Origin: Ophiosphaerella korrae
Taxonomy: Eukaryota; Ascomycota; Dothideomycetes; Pleosporales; Phaeosphaeriaceae
Assembly (NCBI GenBank): GCA_028456385.1
Contig: JALNQF010000184.1
Span: 20,717 to 84,716 of the forward strand
Length of the DNA stretch: 64,000 nt
Reading direction: 5' to 3'
The position numbers and the translations under genes were made by a program. Positions within the stretch are counted from its first letter, which is position 1, and each line of letters opens with the position of its first letter. The notes beneath the pieces are model-generated. The model did not search any database and was not told where the DNA came from. It saw nothing but the letters and a program-made list of their open reading frames with translations. Of this stretch, positions 22,872 through 35,470 are shown piece by piece.

Positions 22872-24246
22872 ATGAACTTTTCTCCAACAATAGATCAACT
22901 CGATAGCTCATTTATGCTATACAACCCATTCAGCATTCAGCAACCAACTTCCACTGATATTGACCCAAGTTTCGAAATTGGTGATGAGTTTGCTTCGCCT
23001 ATATACCCAACTGGCAGCAATAATAGCAGTGGTGACCAGGTACAAACGAATGAAACGTTATCTAAACGTGATTTTAACATGTTCTAGGATGATAGGATAC
23101 TTTTTACTGCTGGTAGTAGTCAAGGAGGCCCACTGACTGCAGTAGACGTCCGATATGTCCCTGCAGTTCCTATGTATCCTGAATGCTTAGAGAATGGGCT
23201 AGCGTACGTTGTTCCAATAATCAGGAAAAGTGATAGGAGCTTGCCGGACCATAAGACAATCCTTAGCCGCGCAATTGAGGTACAAAGACATAGATCATGT
23301 TTAGAACGCGTACTAAACGTGTTCTAGTTCCAATATGCAAAAGTCTCCTGCTACAAGGGAAACTAGACGGTCTCTCCGTTCTTTAATAACAAACCTGCAA
23401 TACAATATAAGTATTAGTGCTCTAGGATTAAGCACTGCGAATATCTTAAGGATAGCCTCAAAACGTATTCCCATACTACTGTTGATGATACATATTAGGA
23501 TATACTTAAGAGATTGCGGCATATCCTAAAGGATTCAGATAGTAAGGCAAAAGCTATTAGGTAAGTACAATAACATGTTCTAATCGCGATTCTAATATAC
23601 TTACGTTAATGATGGTAGCACATATATTGGAATTAATCGACGATTCGAGTTAGGGGTTTGCCTCCACCGCAAAGAGACCTGTAGCCCAATACTCTACTAG
23701 CAGCGCTAAAGAGTAAGAATAGAGGATTACTTAAACGTATTATAAACGCGTTACTAACACGATTAGCTACTTGCAGGAGAGAGGCTATATTTTATCGCGT
23801 GTCGGAGCTAGGATTAGCGTACATTAAATACAGAGAAGCACTTTACTACTCCTGTAAGTAATATAGTTAATATTAGTTACTTAAAACAGTTATTTAAGTT
23901 TAGGTTAAGTAGAGAGGATTAACTAGGATAGTTATATGTTATCGTTGAGCCTATGATAACAAGGGCTACAAAATGCAGTAGGTAAGATAAAATATAATAC
24001 TAACACGTTAATAACGTGTTTTAGACATCAATTACCCTCAAGGTATTAGGACTCTTGTTAAGAAGTCCTATAAGGTTTATTACTACGTAATAATACCTAT
24101 AGACTTTAACAAAGTGCTATACTTTGTACTAATTGCGTTTAGAATATATATATATGTACCTCTACCTCTAAATATTATTAGGGGAGAGGTAATTGCAGAG
24201 ATTAAGGTAATACTTCGACCTATACTTACACTAGGTTTAACAAGAT
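22872..24246 (+). pseudogene. Intron-rich gene of the TIR element, decayed; family unknown
   Basis: Start ATG at 22872. Exons 22872-23039, 23088-23279 and 23328-23560 join in frame through two 48-bp introns (23040-23087, 23280-23327), both in phase 0. A third intron (23561-23618) is in phase 2. Exon 1 reads MNFSPTIDQLDSSFMLYNPF, exon 2 DDRILFTAGSSQGGPL and MYPECLENGLAYVVPIIRK, exon 3 FQYAKVSCYKGN and then SRIKHCEYLKDSLKTYSHTT. In exon 3, TAG appears three times where Trp is likely, as expected of RIP. Beyond this, readable segments continue to about 24246 (STYIGINRRFELGVCLHRKE; FRLSRED; VEPMITRATKCSR) with more stops. The Cys/His pattern after YAKVSC suggests a zinc-binding N-terminal domain. 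The rest of the gene, to about 26.9 kb and perhaps on to 35 kb after the nested insertion, is too mutated to read. It is presumably the transposase but I cannot assign it. Confidence 0.6.
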
Positions 24247-26880
24247 GTAAGTAGGAAGTAAAACGGGTTTGCAACGCGTTTCTAACATAATATAGTGTAA
24301 TTTCTTAATTCTACACAATTAAAAGCGTATCTTACTTAGTATAGCCTTTAATCTGTCGAAGATCTTTATATTGCATTTGTAAATAAAGATCGTATATCGT
24401 TAATATTAAAATAAGAAAAGCTACTCCGCTTCCTACACTAAAGTAGTATAGAAGGCGTTGTATTTAAGTAGAGAACAAAGTATTAGATTCTAGAAACTGT
24501 AAGAATATAATTGTAACACGATCTAAACGCGTTTTAACAACAATACTAGGCATATATTTAATAGATTATCTCTAGCGTATCTAGTAATATTGTGCTCTAT
24601 TTTTATAATAAGTAGGCACGAGTACTACTAGATTAGAAGACATTTTAGATAGATATATTATATAAGAGATTAAATAGGAAATAGGTAGAGATCTTAATTA
24701 CGATATTTTACTTAGGGCATAATAAGTATAAGGAGAAAATATAAAATATGTTTTAAACGCGATAGTAACTTGTTTTAGTGCTTACCCTAGGTAGAATTAT
24801 TACTAATAACAACTCCCTAGAAATATATCAACTAAGCTTTATTGCTTACTTCAAGCTTATTAGCGAGCGTGCAAAGAAGCTAGTACAATAGTATTATATC
24901 TATTAACGTAGATTTTACGGTACTACACTTGATATGTGCAGTAAGTAGATACTTAGTAAGAAGAAAGTATATCGCGTTTAGATCGCGTTTATAACTTATT
25001 TAATAGGACTTAGCTAATATCTCTATATAATAGACCTATAATAGAGAGAGTAGAGATAGTAACTCTAATCTTGTATTTAATTCTACTATATTTACTTCTT
25101 AAGGAGTATTAATACTATAATTTAGCGTACTCCTTATTATATAGATTCTACCTAGGGTTGTATAAAAGCTCTCCTTAACGTTAAATTAAAAGAGGAGTAT
25201 TTTAATCTTTATAACTTGTTAATAGGTAAGTTTAAACAATTAAATACAATTAGAACGTATTTTAAATATGTTTTAGTATATAAAGAGACTCCTACAATTT
25301 AGAACTAGGCTAAGAACAAGAAGAACAAGGTGTTTACTACTAGGTTAGTTTAATGTTATAGCTAAATAAGTAAAGAAGTCTAGGATATATTAGAATTACA
25401 TACTAATACTACTAAATAGGCTAGGTAAAAGAGATATCGAATAGGTATCTATATATCGCTTATTAAGGCTATACAAAAGTAAGGTAAATTGTAGAAATAG
25501 GTTTATAACGTGTTACTAACGCGTTTTAGTGTAGCTTAAATAGATCTCTAGGATATAAAGGAGTTTAATACCTATAATAAGTATAGTATTCGCTATACCT
25601 ATCGTGCTACTTTAAGTCTAAGCACTTAATACTCTCCTAATAGAGGACGTAAGAGAAGTATAAAATATTATTATTACTAAAGAAATATATACACTAAAAT
25701 AGCTTTAGAACGTAAATATAATAACTTTAAAGACGCTTATATTATCTTAGATAATAAAGATAATCTTATAAGCTCTATAGAGCTACTATAGCGTAATAAG
25801 TAGATAGCTTTAAAGTTATAAAACGTTTAGTTATAAACTTAACTATAATTGTTACTACTAAGCTTACTAGCGTAGTTACTATTAAGAGTAACTACTATAC
25901 TAATATAAGTATTATAATATTATAATATATTTAAAACGCGTTACTAACGCGTTCTAGCCTAATAAGTGCGTAAACTCTCTAAAGACAGGCTATTCTCTTA
26001 AGCTAGTTACTCTTAAGCTAATTACTCTTGTTTAAACGAGAATAGTTAGAGATCTAGAAGTTAAAACTTGAGTTAGAAAGAGAGAAGTTTAACTTAGAAA
26101 AGGAGAAGCTTGTATTTAAGTAGGAGAAAATTAGATTATAATATAAAGAGGCTTAGAACGCGACCTAAAGATATTCTAAATATATTCTAGTGTAGAAAAA
26201 TTTTCTTTGCTTAAAAACTCTATTTACTATAACTTGCTTCTCTCTATCTTTCTCTTCTATCTCTACTTATAATATAGAGAACAAGATTTTACTTCTTATA
26301 GTATATAACTAGATTATGTTTTATATACGTTCTAAACTAGTTTAGCTAGTATATTAGAGATATACTAAATTAGCTTCTCTACTAGTAGGTACACCTAAAT
26401 TTACTAAGAATGTCGATAGCTTATATACTATATATCCTAGCGAGTTATTCTATAGAGCAAAGTAGACCCTATATAATAAGTAGCTATATAGAGTACGTAC
26501 TTAAACATAATCTATATGTGTTTGTAACTCGTTCTAATATTATACTAGAAGAAATTTAGCAATTAAAGTGCTTTAGTTTACTATATCTAGCGAGGCTATC
26601 TATTGTATAAGGTTAAGTCTGTTAAGACTAGGCGACGTTTAATTTCTAACGATGCTAATACTCTCTACTTCTACTACGTAGTAGTTATACCTAGAGATCT
26701 ATAGTTAAAAGAGTTCTAGAACTTATCCTAATTACGTTCCTTATTAATTCGTCTTATAGCAACTCCTTAACAAACTATTAAGTATAACTAAATAACTAAA
26801 GAACTTAAAGAGGAACTTAGAAGCTAATTAGAAGATATAGAACGCGTTATAAACGACTCTAAAACACGTTCCTCTACACT
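23040..26880 (+). repeat. Recurrent intron-like motif family (left part of element)
   Basis: A motif of the form AACGYGTTnnTAACRYGTTCTAG recurs at about 23055, 23305, 23575, 23735, 24005, 24275, 24520, 24745, 24975, 25255, 25505, 25930, 26155, 26515 and 26845, mean spacing near 250 bp. Where the frame can be read (first three sites) the motif lies inside an intron, overlapping the branch point and the acceptor. Introns 1 and 2 both start GTACAAA and end TTCTAG and are both 48 bp. Confidence 0.65.
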
Positions 26881-27021
26881 AGATCTACTTTCCCCTCTCC
26901 TACCTCTTTTAAAATAATAGAAGCGGTTATATATATAACCTCGTGTAGAAGAGGAGATTACTCTATTACTACTAGATAAGGCTCTTCCTAAGAATCTTAT
27001 TCCTATACTAATATACTAAGC

Positions 27022-27026
27022 TAATA
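27022..27026 (+). repeat. LTR-element target duplication, left
   Basis: TAATA, directly repeated at 34055-34059. Short and in AT-rich DNA, but it falls exactly at the LTR boundaries. Confidence 0.7.
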
Positions 27027-27456
27027 TATTACTAGCTTACTAGGGTCGACTTCCTAATAGCCTAAAGGAGTGTTAGTAGATTGTAAGGTAATAACAAAAG
27101 CTTATATTATAATCTACAATAGGCTATAAATAATAGAAGATATTTTGCAACTATCTTTATATTATTACTTATAGTTAATAATTAAATTACTAATACTATC
27201 CTAATAATGCGCGTCGCTACTAACTATATACTTGTCCTAATCTATTAATCTATTACTACTAAGAATAATAGATCGTAGATTACTTTAATCTATAATCTAT
27301 TAATACTAAGAGTCTATAGATTATAGATTATCTTAGGTGTCCTAATTATATATAGTTTCCTAATCAAGTTTATATTCTTTGTGTTTGTAAGAACTTAATC
27401 CTTTAGTTATAGGGCTAATTAGTTCTATCTATATTTCTCTTGTTACTATTATAATA
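27027..27456 (-). repeat. LTR (3' LTR of the minus-strand element)
   Basis: 430 bp, aligned end to end with 33625-34054. Begins TATTACTAGCTTACTAGGGT where the other copy has TGTTAC, a transition that removes the canonical TG end. Confidence 0.92.
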
Positions 27457-28199
27457 CTATCTCTTCCTCTAGGCGGGTCTTCGTTTATTCGTCCTAGAGC
27501 TAAGGTTATTAACTTACTTTCTTTGTTAATTTCTAGTTCCTTATTACTCCCTATAGTTGCCTCTTCTATACGTTGTTAATATCTTCTTACTAATTGCGTA
27601 TTGCGCAATAGTGTTAAAATATTTTCTTATTCTTATTATACTTCTTCTAAGTTAAATCCTAAGTGCTCTCTTTATATAGTTTCTATAAATAATAGTAGAG
27701 CTTATAAGGCGTATATCTATACAAATATTTGTAGTTTCTATAACGTATTTAGTATCTCTCTTGTAGAGTATATATTTATTATACTTATTCTTGTATCTAG
27801 GCTTAATAATAATAGGGAGAGCTATTAACTAGGCTTAAGAGAAATTACTATCTTAAATTATAGAGGCTAAAGCTAAGCGTAAGTAGATCTAAGAGCTTGC
27901 GTAGAGTAAGCTAGTAAAGAATTAAGCTTATCTCTCTTATTTTTATAAGATAAAGGCGCTAAATAATAAGAAATTAGCTATATAGTTAGTAGCTCTAGAA
28001 GCTAAGCTAGACTTAGATAAGGTATTTAGTATTGCTATAGTAGGTCCTATATTAGGCGCTCCTATTACCTCTCTATCTAGCGATAGTAATATTAGTTCTC
28101 TTAGTTTACTACTAGGCGTTCTAGAGGGTTTTAACTTTAGAAGTCCTCTAGTTTCTTAGGGTAGTTAAGATTGTCTTTTAGTTTCTATATTTCTTCCTA

Positions 28200-31100
28200 T
28201 AGTTGTCTTTTTCTATCTATACCTATCTATTTTACTAGATAGTAGTTCTTGCTATTATAGAACTAGTATACTAAGATTTCTTTAACTTTTTATTCTTCTT
28301 ATTCTCTATATATATCTACTTTGTACACTAGTAGTTCTGCGTTTTATAGTACTATCTTAAGTAGTGCTATATAGAAAGTTAGGTGTATCCTTATTTTATT
28401 TAGTAGCTTTAGTTTAAATATAACTAGCGTAACTTCTTTCTTAATTTTGTATAGTCCTATCTTAACGTAGTCTAATTTTAAGCTTAGTCTCTTACTCTTA
28501 ATGTTTTTCTATACTAACTATACTTTTTCTCCCTTTCTAAATTAGGGTTCCTCTTTATATTTCTTGTTATAGTACTTTGCTATTTAATTATATAGGAATT
28601 CTATATCCTATCTTAATTACTTGTATATATCTTTAAGTCTATTAGCAAAGTTTTCTCTTTTTAGAGACTAAGATATCTCTAGTCTTAGTATTCTATATAT
28701 ACTAGGGTTAAATCTATAGTTTATAAAGAAAGGTAATACTCTTGTTATCTTATTCTTTGCGCTATTGTATACTAACTATACTATAGGTAGTAACTATACC
28801 TAGTTATTCTAGTTATAATTAAGGTAGTATCTTAAGTATTATTCTACTATCTAATTTATACATTCTAATTATCTATCTATCTATAGGTAGTATGCTATTA
28901 ATATTGTATATTTAATTCCTAATTATACTATTATTGTTCCCTATAGTTTTAATATAAATCTTACGTCTCTATCTATAATAATTTTATCTAGTAGTCTATA
29001 TTAGCTAATTATAGTTCCTAGAACTTAGTATACTATAACTTCTATTCTACTTTTCTCTTTATATAGTCTAAAGTATAAGTACTTTATAAGTTTATCTACT
29101 ATTATTAGGATTCTATTGTACTTAACTCCTAATATTAGGTTTTTTAACTTAGGTAGTTTTGTAATAAAATCTATTATAATAACTCTCTATAGTTATTTTA
29201 GTACTTCTACTAGTTATAGCTTCCTGTATAGTACGTGCCTATTATATTTATTCCTTTAGCATTCTATACAATCTTGTAGTACTTCTATTACTAGTTGTCT
29301 TACTCTTAGGATATAGTAATCTCTTAGTAGTCTATCTAGTATTTTGTTAATTCCTTAATATCTATATACTAGTAGTTTATAGAACTATTATATAAATTCT
29401 CTTTGTATTTTTCCTAGAATGTACGTTCTTCTATAGGCTTTTGCAAGACTTTCTTTAATTTTAAGTTTTTTTATCTCTTTAGAGGCTTTCTTTATTTCTT
29501 CCTAAATTTATTTATTTAGCTCGCTACTCTTTCTTTTAAGTGTTGCAGCTATTTTAAGTATATTTAGGACTAAATATCCTTCTTTGTTTTTAACTAGAAC
29601 TATACTAGTAGCGCTTACTTCTTTCTATAAGTTTAGTCTTCTACTAAGGGCGTCTATAAATTAGTTGTCTTTCTCTTTTGTATATATAATTTCTATATTA
29701 AATATTAATAGGAATTCCTACTATCTTGTATATTATTATATTAGTTCTTTATTTAGTATAAATCCTATAAGATTCCTATAGTCTATATAGACCTTTATTT
29801 AGTATTTTACTCCTTATAGGTATACTCTCTATTATTTAAATACTTTATAGATTACTAGTATCTCTTTGTTATAAATTAGATAGTTAAGCTCTACTAGCTT
29901 TATTTTCTTAGAGAAGTATTTAACTAAATACTCTTTCTTAGTCTTTAGGTCTTCTTGTATTAGTACTATTCTATAGACTAAATTAGATGCGTCTGTTTTT
30001 ACTATTACTAGTAGGTCTAAGTTATATATTCTAATAACTAGGTTTTCTATAAACTTCTTTTTAATCTTCTTAAATACTTTGTTGTATTCCTTTATCTATT
30101 TAAATAGTATATCTTTTTTTATAAGCTTTGTTATTAGTTCTATATCTTTAGACTATCTTACTATTAACTTTCTACAAAAGTTAGCTAGGCTATAAAATTA
30201 TTGTACTTCCTTTAGGTTCTTAGGTATTAGCTATTTGTTAATTAATCTAATTTTTTCTAGATTAATCTTGATTTTTCCTAGTTCGATAATAAATCTAAGG
30301 AAGTCTATTTCTTTTATATAGAATTTACATTTTCTTATTTTAAGAAATATCTTATTTTCTACTAGTCTTTCTAGCACTTTGTATATATGCTATACGTGTT
30401 CTTCTTTTGTTTCTAAGAATATAAGGATATTATCTAGGTATATAAATGTAAATATATCTAAGTACTCTCTTAGTACTGTGTTTATTCTTTCTTAGAAGGC
30501 TACTAGTACGTTTATTAAGCTAAAGGGTATAACTAGGTAGTTATATAGTCTATATTATATTCTAAACGCTATTTTCTATTTATTACCTTTCTTAATTCTA
30601 ATCTAGTAGTAGGCGTTTTAGATATCTAGTTTTATAAAGATTCTTACTTTTTATAGTCTATCTTGTATTACGTCTATTTATAGTAAGAGATATTAGTTCT
30701 TACTTATAATTGCGTTAGTTTTTCTAAAGTTTACGCAAGGTCTTTTATCTTTTATTCTCTTTTTATCTACGAATATAAGTCTATATACTACTAAGGACTT
30801 AGATTCTTGTATTTATCTTTTCTTTAGTGCGTTTTTGATAAACGTTTATTTAATCTTAGATTCTTCTTCTATTTTTCTATAAACTAGGCTCTATCTTACG
30901 TCTTTATCTTCCTTTAGATCTATCGCTAAATCCTATAGTTAATATTCTAGAAGGTAATCTTTAGGTTCTATAAGCTATTTTTCTTATTTCTTATGTTCTT
31001 CTAGGAATTCTCCTTTGTGTGTAGCTATGTTAGCTTTTAATATTTCTTTCTTAGGGTAGCTAATTTTCTCTATTCTCTAATTAATTCTTAGGTTAGTTAT

Positions 31101-31450
31101 TTATAACTATAGTATTCCTAGTATTATATCTTATTTATTATTAATTGTTGTTATATCTATAACTATATTCTTAATTGTTATCCCTTCTAGTTCTAGTGTA
31201 GAGGGTATTATCTTAAACCTTATAGGTTCCTAGAATAGTTTTCCTTTAATTATACTTAGTTATTAAGGGTACTTCTTTGTAGTATAAGTTATTCCTTAGT
31301 TTTCTACAAACTTCTTTAATATAAAGTTCCTTGTAGCTCTACTATTAATTATTAATTATACTTTCTTTCCTTAATAAGTACCTATCTTCGTAATATATAG
31401 GCCTCTTATACCTTCTAGCCTTTCTTACTTTAGTATTTTTATAAATTGTC
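28200..31450 (-). pseudogene. pol relic: reverse transcriptase, RNase H, integrase
   Basis: On the minus strand, reverse transcriptase reads TFIYLDNILIFL at about 30413-30450 (the catalytic Y-x-D-D box with the second Asp changed to Asn by a transition). RNase H reads LLVIVKTDASNLVYRI at about 29957-30010. The integrase zinc-binding region reads RLLRDYYILRVRQL and then DCIEC at about 29258-29345. The integrase core reads RILIIVDKLIKYLYF at about 29065-29115. Dozens of in-frame stops make it non-functional. The protease part upstream (31.1-31.5 kb) could not be confirmed. Confidence 0.85.
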
Positions 31451-32499
31451 TATCTTCTTAAGGCTATAGCTCTATTTTAAGTTTATATTCTTCTTTATAT
31501 TTTAGATATTTGTTGTACTTGTATTTGTACTATAGTCTTCCTTAGACGCATTTCTTAAGTAGTTTTAGTCTAGGCTTTATTACTACGTAACCTTCTTCTA
31601 GTATTATTTCTTATCCTTAGATATCTTCTACTAGAATTACTTTTATATAGTTGTAGCCTCTTCTTCTTATAAGCTATACTTTGTTATTTACTTTAGAGTT
31701 TCTATATATTATGTAATTCTTCTCTAGGTATAATATCTATAATACTTTAAAATATACTAGGTACTTAGGATCTATTATTTTATTATCCCCTTTCTAGTAG
31801 CTATCTATTCTAGGTTTTATATTTATTAGAACGTAGTATACTATTAGTATACGTAGTGTGTAAGCTTTATTAATCTATCGCGTTTTTTTTATAAGGTACT
31901 ACTATTCCCTTTATATAAGTATCCTTCCTACTATAACTATATATTACTTTATCTATTTTTAAAATAGTGTAAACTTTATTTCTTTAGGATTACGTTCTTT
32001 CTAGTCTTTATACGCTTCCTCTATACTTATAACTAGTAAGTATTTCTAAACAAATTTCTATTCTTTGTTTTATTTCTCTATATCTATTATCGTATAGCTA
32101 TTATAGCTATATATATCTAGCTAGGCGTACTCTATACTTCTTATACTAACTTATCTTTTACTTTCTTATAGTCCTTTAGAGAAAGCTATAGTAGTCTCTT
32201 TATCTAGTACTAGTCCTTTAGCCTAGATTAATAGGGTCTAGAGCTCTTCTCTTTCTAAGTCTTCTATTAGTAGGTCTATTACATACGCTATTTCTTCTAG
32301 CTATACTTTTGTTCTTTCTTTTATTACTACTACTCTATTTCTTTATAGAAACTATCCTACTCTCTATTTACTAGAAAGATATATATAGTAGTTGTCTTTG
32401 TAACAAAAGGTCTAATAGAGTATTACGTATTGTATTTCTTTACTCCTAGCTACCTTTTCTTAAGGTTTAGCTTATACTTGTAGTGTTTCTTTCTTTTTC

Positions 32500-33350
32500 T
32501 CTATTATCTTTAACTAAGTTTCCTTGTCTTTTTTATAGTCTTTACTTTTATATTCCTTTATATAGTGTCTTAGTTTCCTATATTTATAATATACTATATC
32601 CTTTTTCTTCTTTAATTAGTAGTCTTTCGCGTAGTAGCCTTTCTTACTATAGTTAAAATACGTAAAGTCTTTGTTCTTCTTTTTCTTTCTATCCTTGTTT
32701 ACGTTAAGGATTATAGGGTCTCTAGTGTCCTAGTTTCTAGTTTAGCTACTATACTTGTTCTTTTTCTATTCTTAAAGGTTGTTATTAATTTAGATTACTT
32801 ATTATTTTAGGGCTTTTAGTGTCCTAGGTTTCTCTATATATATTATTTTATATTAAATTTTTACGTTTAGTCCTTGTTTAAATTGTAATATAAGGGCTAA
32901 TTTATTCTATTCTATGTTTTAACTTAGTTATTTAAATTATAATACGTATTCTAAAACACTTTTGTTTTGTGTAAGCCTTTTAAGTTTCTCTTTAGCTTAT
33001 TAAGTAATATCTATATCTCTAAATACTACTCTTATTTGTTTAGTAAAGTATTTATAGCTTCTAAAAATAGCTCTAGTTTTATCCTTTTAGGTTATTAGAG
33101 AATACGTTGTGTAATCTATCTAGTAAGGCTCGTACTATCTTATTACGTCTTCTTTAAGGTGTAGTCTAATATATATTACCTTCTTTTCTTCTATATTAAA
33201 GTATAGTACTTATACATCTATTTAGAGTTGTGCTAACGCTATAAAGGGTCTTAATTTCTCTCTTATTCTATTAAACTTTTTAAGAACAGGTATCTTAGGT
33301 AGTTTCTTTATTGTACTTATTTCTAGTCGTTAGGTAATTAGCTCTATCTA
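32500..33350 (-). pseudogene. gag relic with zinc knuckle
   Basis: Near 32620-32660 the minus strand reads YFNYSKKGYYAKDY, a CCHC zinc knuckle whose Cys and His codons have become Tyr by transitions. Upstream sequence has the length and position of gag but is unreadable in detail. Limits are approximate. Confidence 0.7.
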
Positions 33351-33624
33351 GTTCTAGCCTTTAATAATAGCTTTAATTTGTACTTTGTTTTATTTTAAGT
33401 AATCTTATAGTTCCTTGTTCTACATTTCTAATACTTTAATTACTATCTTTATATCTTCTTTATTGTTAATTAGCTTATTTATACAATCCTTAATTGTTTC
33501 CTATATAGTGCTATCTAACTTATAACTACTCCTAGGGGCTTTACTTGTTAAACTTTCTACTATTATATTAGCTAGACTATGCGCTACTTACGCTTTGCTT
33601 CTCGTAATAACTAAATTAGTAAGG

Positions 33625-34054
33625 TGTTACTAGCTTACTAGGGTCGACTTCCTAATAGCCTAAAAGAGTGTTAGTAGATTGTAAGGTAATAATAAAAGCT
33701 CGTATTATAATCTATAATAGGCTATAAACAATAGAAGATGTTTTGCAACTATCTTTGTATTGTCGCTCGTAGTTAATAATTGAATTGCTAATGCTATCTT
33801 AATAATGCGCGTCGCTACTAACTATATACTTATCTTAATCTGTTAATCTATTACTACTAAGAACAATAGATTGTAGATTACTTTAATCTATAATCTGTCG
33901 ACGCTAAGAGTCTATAGATTATAGATTATCCTAGGTGTCCTAATTATATATAGTTTCCTAATCGAGTTTGTATTCTTTATATTTGTAAGAACTTGATCTT
34001 TTAGTTGTAGGGCTAATTGGTTCTATCTATATTTCTCTTGTTACTATTGTAATA
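33625..34054 (-). repeat. LTR (5' LTR of the minus-strand element)
   Basis: 430 bp, begins TGTTACTAGCTTACTAGGGT. It keeps more G and C than its partner at 27027, so the two LTRs were mutated to different degrees. Confidence 0.92.
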
Positions 34055-34059
34055 TAATA
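34055..34059 (+). repeat. LTR-element target duplication, right
   Basis: TAATA, partner of 27022-27026. Confidence 0.7.
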
Positions 34060-35424
34060 ACTTAAAGCGAGGGTAAGTTAAAGGAGAAGCAAGTATCTAT
34101 TAAAACGTCTTTATATTACATTTATAACACGTTTTAGGTTAATACAAATAAATACTACTAACTTCTTACTAAAAAAAATCTCCCTCCTATATATAAGGTT
34201 TATAACAAGAATAATAATACAAAGTGTATTTTTATAGGGTCCTATATAAGTAGATAGTACTTTAACTTTATATAGAGTAACTATATAATAATATAGTAGA
34301 TCTTTTATTAAAGAAAACTACTAAACTAAAACCTCTTATTATCTATTTACTAGAGAACACGTTTTAATCTATATTAAAACTTGTTCTACTAATCTACTAG
34401 AAATTAGCTTAGATCTTCCTCGAGATAGCTAGTATAAAGATACCTAAATCTCCTACTAATTAATATTCTTACAATGTTAACTACCCTCTACCCTATTACT
34501 ATGTTTATTAATGTTAAAATCGAATTCGCATCCTAGAACGTGTTAGAAACGCGCTTTAAGTATATTCTAGTATACTTACTAGTTGTGTTATTCCTAAAAT
34601 TTTCTTTGCACGTATCGCAAGGTACAACCTAGCCTAAGCGCCTAGAATAGTTACTTATGCAATTAAGATCAAGCTATAGCTATATTAGAACACGTTTGAA
34701 ACAGCTTCTAAACTTGTTTTACCTTAGTGCTAATCTTAAATAGGCGGATTTTAGGTAGATCTTTAGAGAGCATCTAATGTAGCTAGCGCTGTTGCTCTAT
34801 CCTAATAACTCGCTTATCTAATACATGATTATACTCTTCTATAACCCCCTAGTACTAATCTAGAACGTGATTAGAACGCGTTTAAAACGCGTTCTACACA
34901 CTTACCTATTAATAGCGCGAGGATGCTGTAGTGAATCTGCCCCTTAGTATTCTTGCATAGCGCAATGTTGCTGTATCTGTGCTGGTTTTTAATGTGAGTT
35001 CTTAGGCTACCTCTTGTACCTAATTTTCGCTATATTAATTAGAATATACTTAAAACGTTTTGTAAACATGTTCTTACTCTATAGATGCTATTGCCTACTG
35101 GGGCCCTGCAAAACAACTCTCCGATCTCCACCACTAGGTCGCTGCTGTTGTTGAGCTGAAATGGCCCCAAGCCTTGAGGTGCTGATATCAGGTTGATATA
35201 ACGTTAGTAGTTATGCTAGAACGTAATTAGAACAACTTTGTAACATGTTTCATTAACCTACGTTTTGTGCTAGAGTCTTGTAAACTATTTTTTGGTAGTG
35301 TTGTATTGTGTGCGTGGGAACGTGTTACGAACGTGATGTTAACGTGTTGTAAAAATGTTGTGTTGGGGCTGAGTTGAGTTGAGCTCGCTTAGAGCTGCGC
35401 ACGCGCCAAACCTAGCTTGGCATT
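34060..35424 (+). repeat. Recurrent motif family (right part of element)
   Basis: The same AACGYGTT-type motif continues after the nested insertion at about 34125, 34360, 34540, 34690, 34870, 35055, 35225 and 35325. The last copies lie within 150 bp of the right inverted repeat and are GC-richer than the rest. No readable exon was found here, so whether these copies are introns or subterminal repeats is open. Confidence 0.6.
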
Positions 35425-35470
35425 GCCATCTCAACCGAGGCAAATCCATAGTCAGTTGACATGCCGACAC
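35425..35470 (-). repeat. Right terminal inverted repeat
   Basis: Begins GCCATCTCAACCGAGGCAAA at 35425 and ends CATGCCGACAC at 35470. Partner of 22745-22790. Confidence 0.92.

Larger units (their letters stand above)
27027..34054 (-). mobile_element. Ty3/gypsy-type LTR retrotransposon, complete but RIP-mutated
   Basis: 7,028 bp, bounded by 430-bp LTRs (27027-27456 and 33625-34054) and a TAATA duplication. Coding is on the minus strand, so the LTR at 33625 is the 5' one. Readable landmarks in minus-strand order are a CCHC-type zinc knuckle, reverse transcriptase, RNase H, and integrase zinc-binding and core regions. The order RT, RNase H, integrase defines the Ty3/gypsy group. Stop codons are everywhere and LTR differences are mostly C/T or G/A, as after RIP. 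It sits inside the TIR element, so it inserted later. Confidence 0.9.
22745..35470 (+). mobile_element. Large terminal-inverted-repeat DNA transposon (9-bp target duplication), containing a nested LTR element
   Basis: The ends 22745-22790 and 35425-35470 are inverted repeats of 46 bp. The inner 36 bp are identical and the outer 10 bp match at 6 positions. AGATACGGC flanks both ends directly. A 9-bp duplication with ends starting in G is characteristic of Mutator-like elements, though superfamily is inferred from these two traits only. After removal of the nested retrotransposon and its duplicated TAATA the element is about 5.7 kb. The interior is strongly AT-rich with TA excess, as after RIP, while the inverted repeats are not mutated relative to each other. 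The only coding relic recognised starts at 22872 on the plus strand and does not match a transposase family I can name. Confidence 0.85.

Noticed and set aside
23040..26880. CRISPR-like array suggested by the evenly spaced motif
   Set aside because: Repeats are degenerate, spacing varies from 160 to 425 bp, and this is a fungal nuclear genome. Splice-site context explains the first copies.
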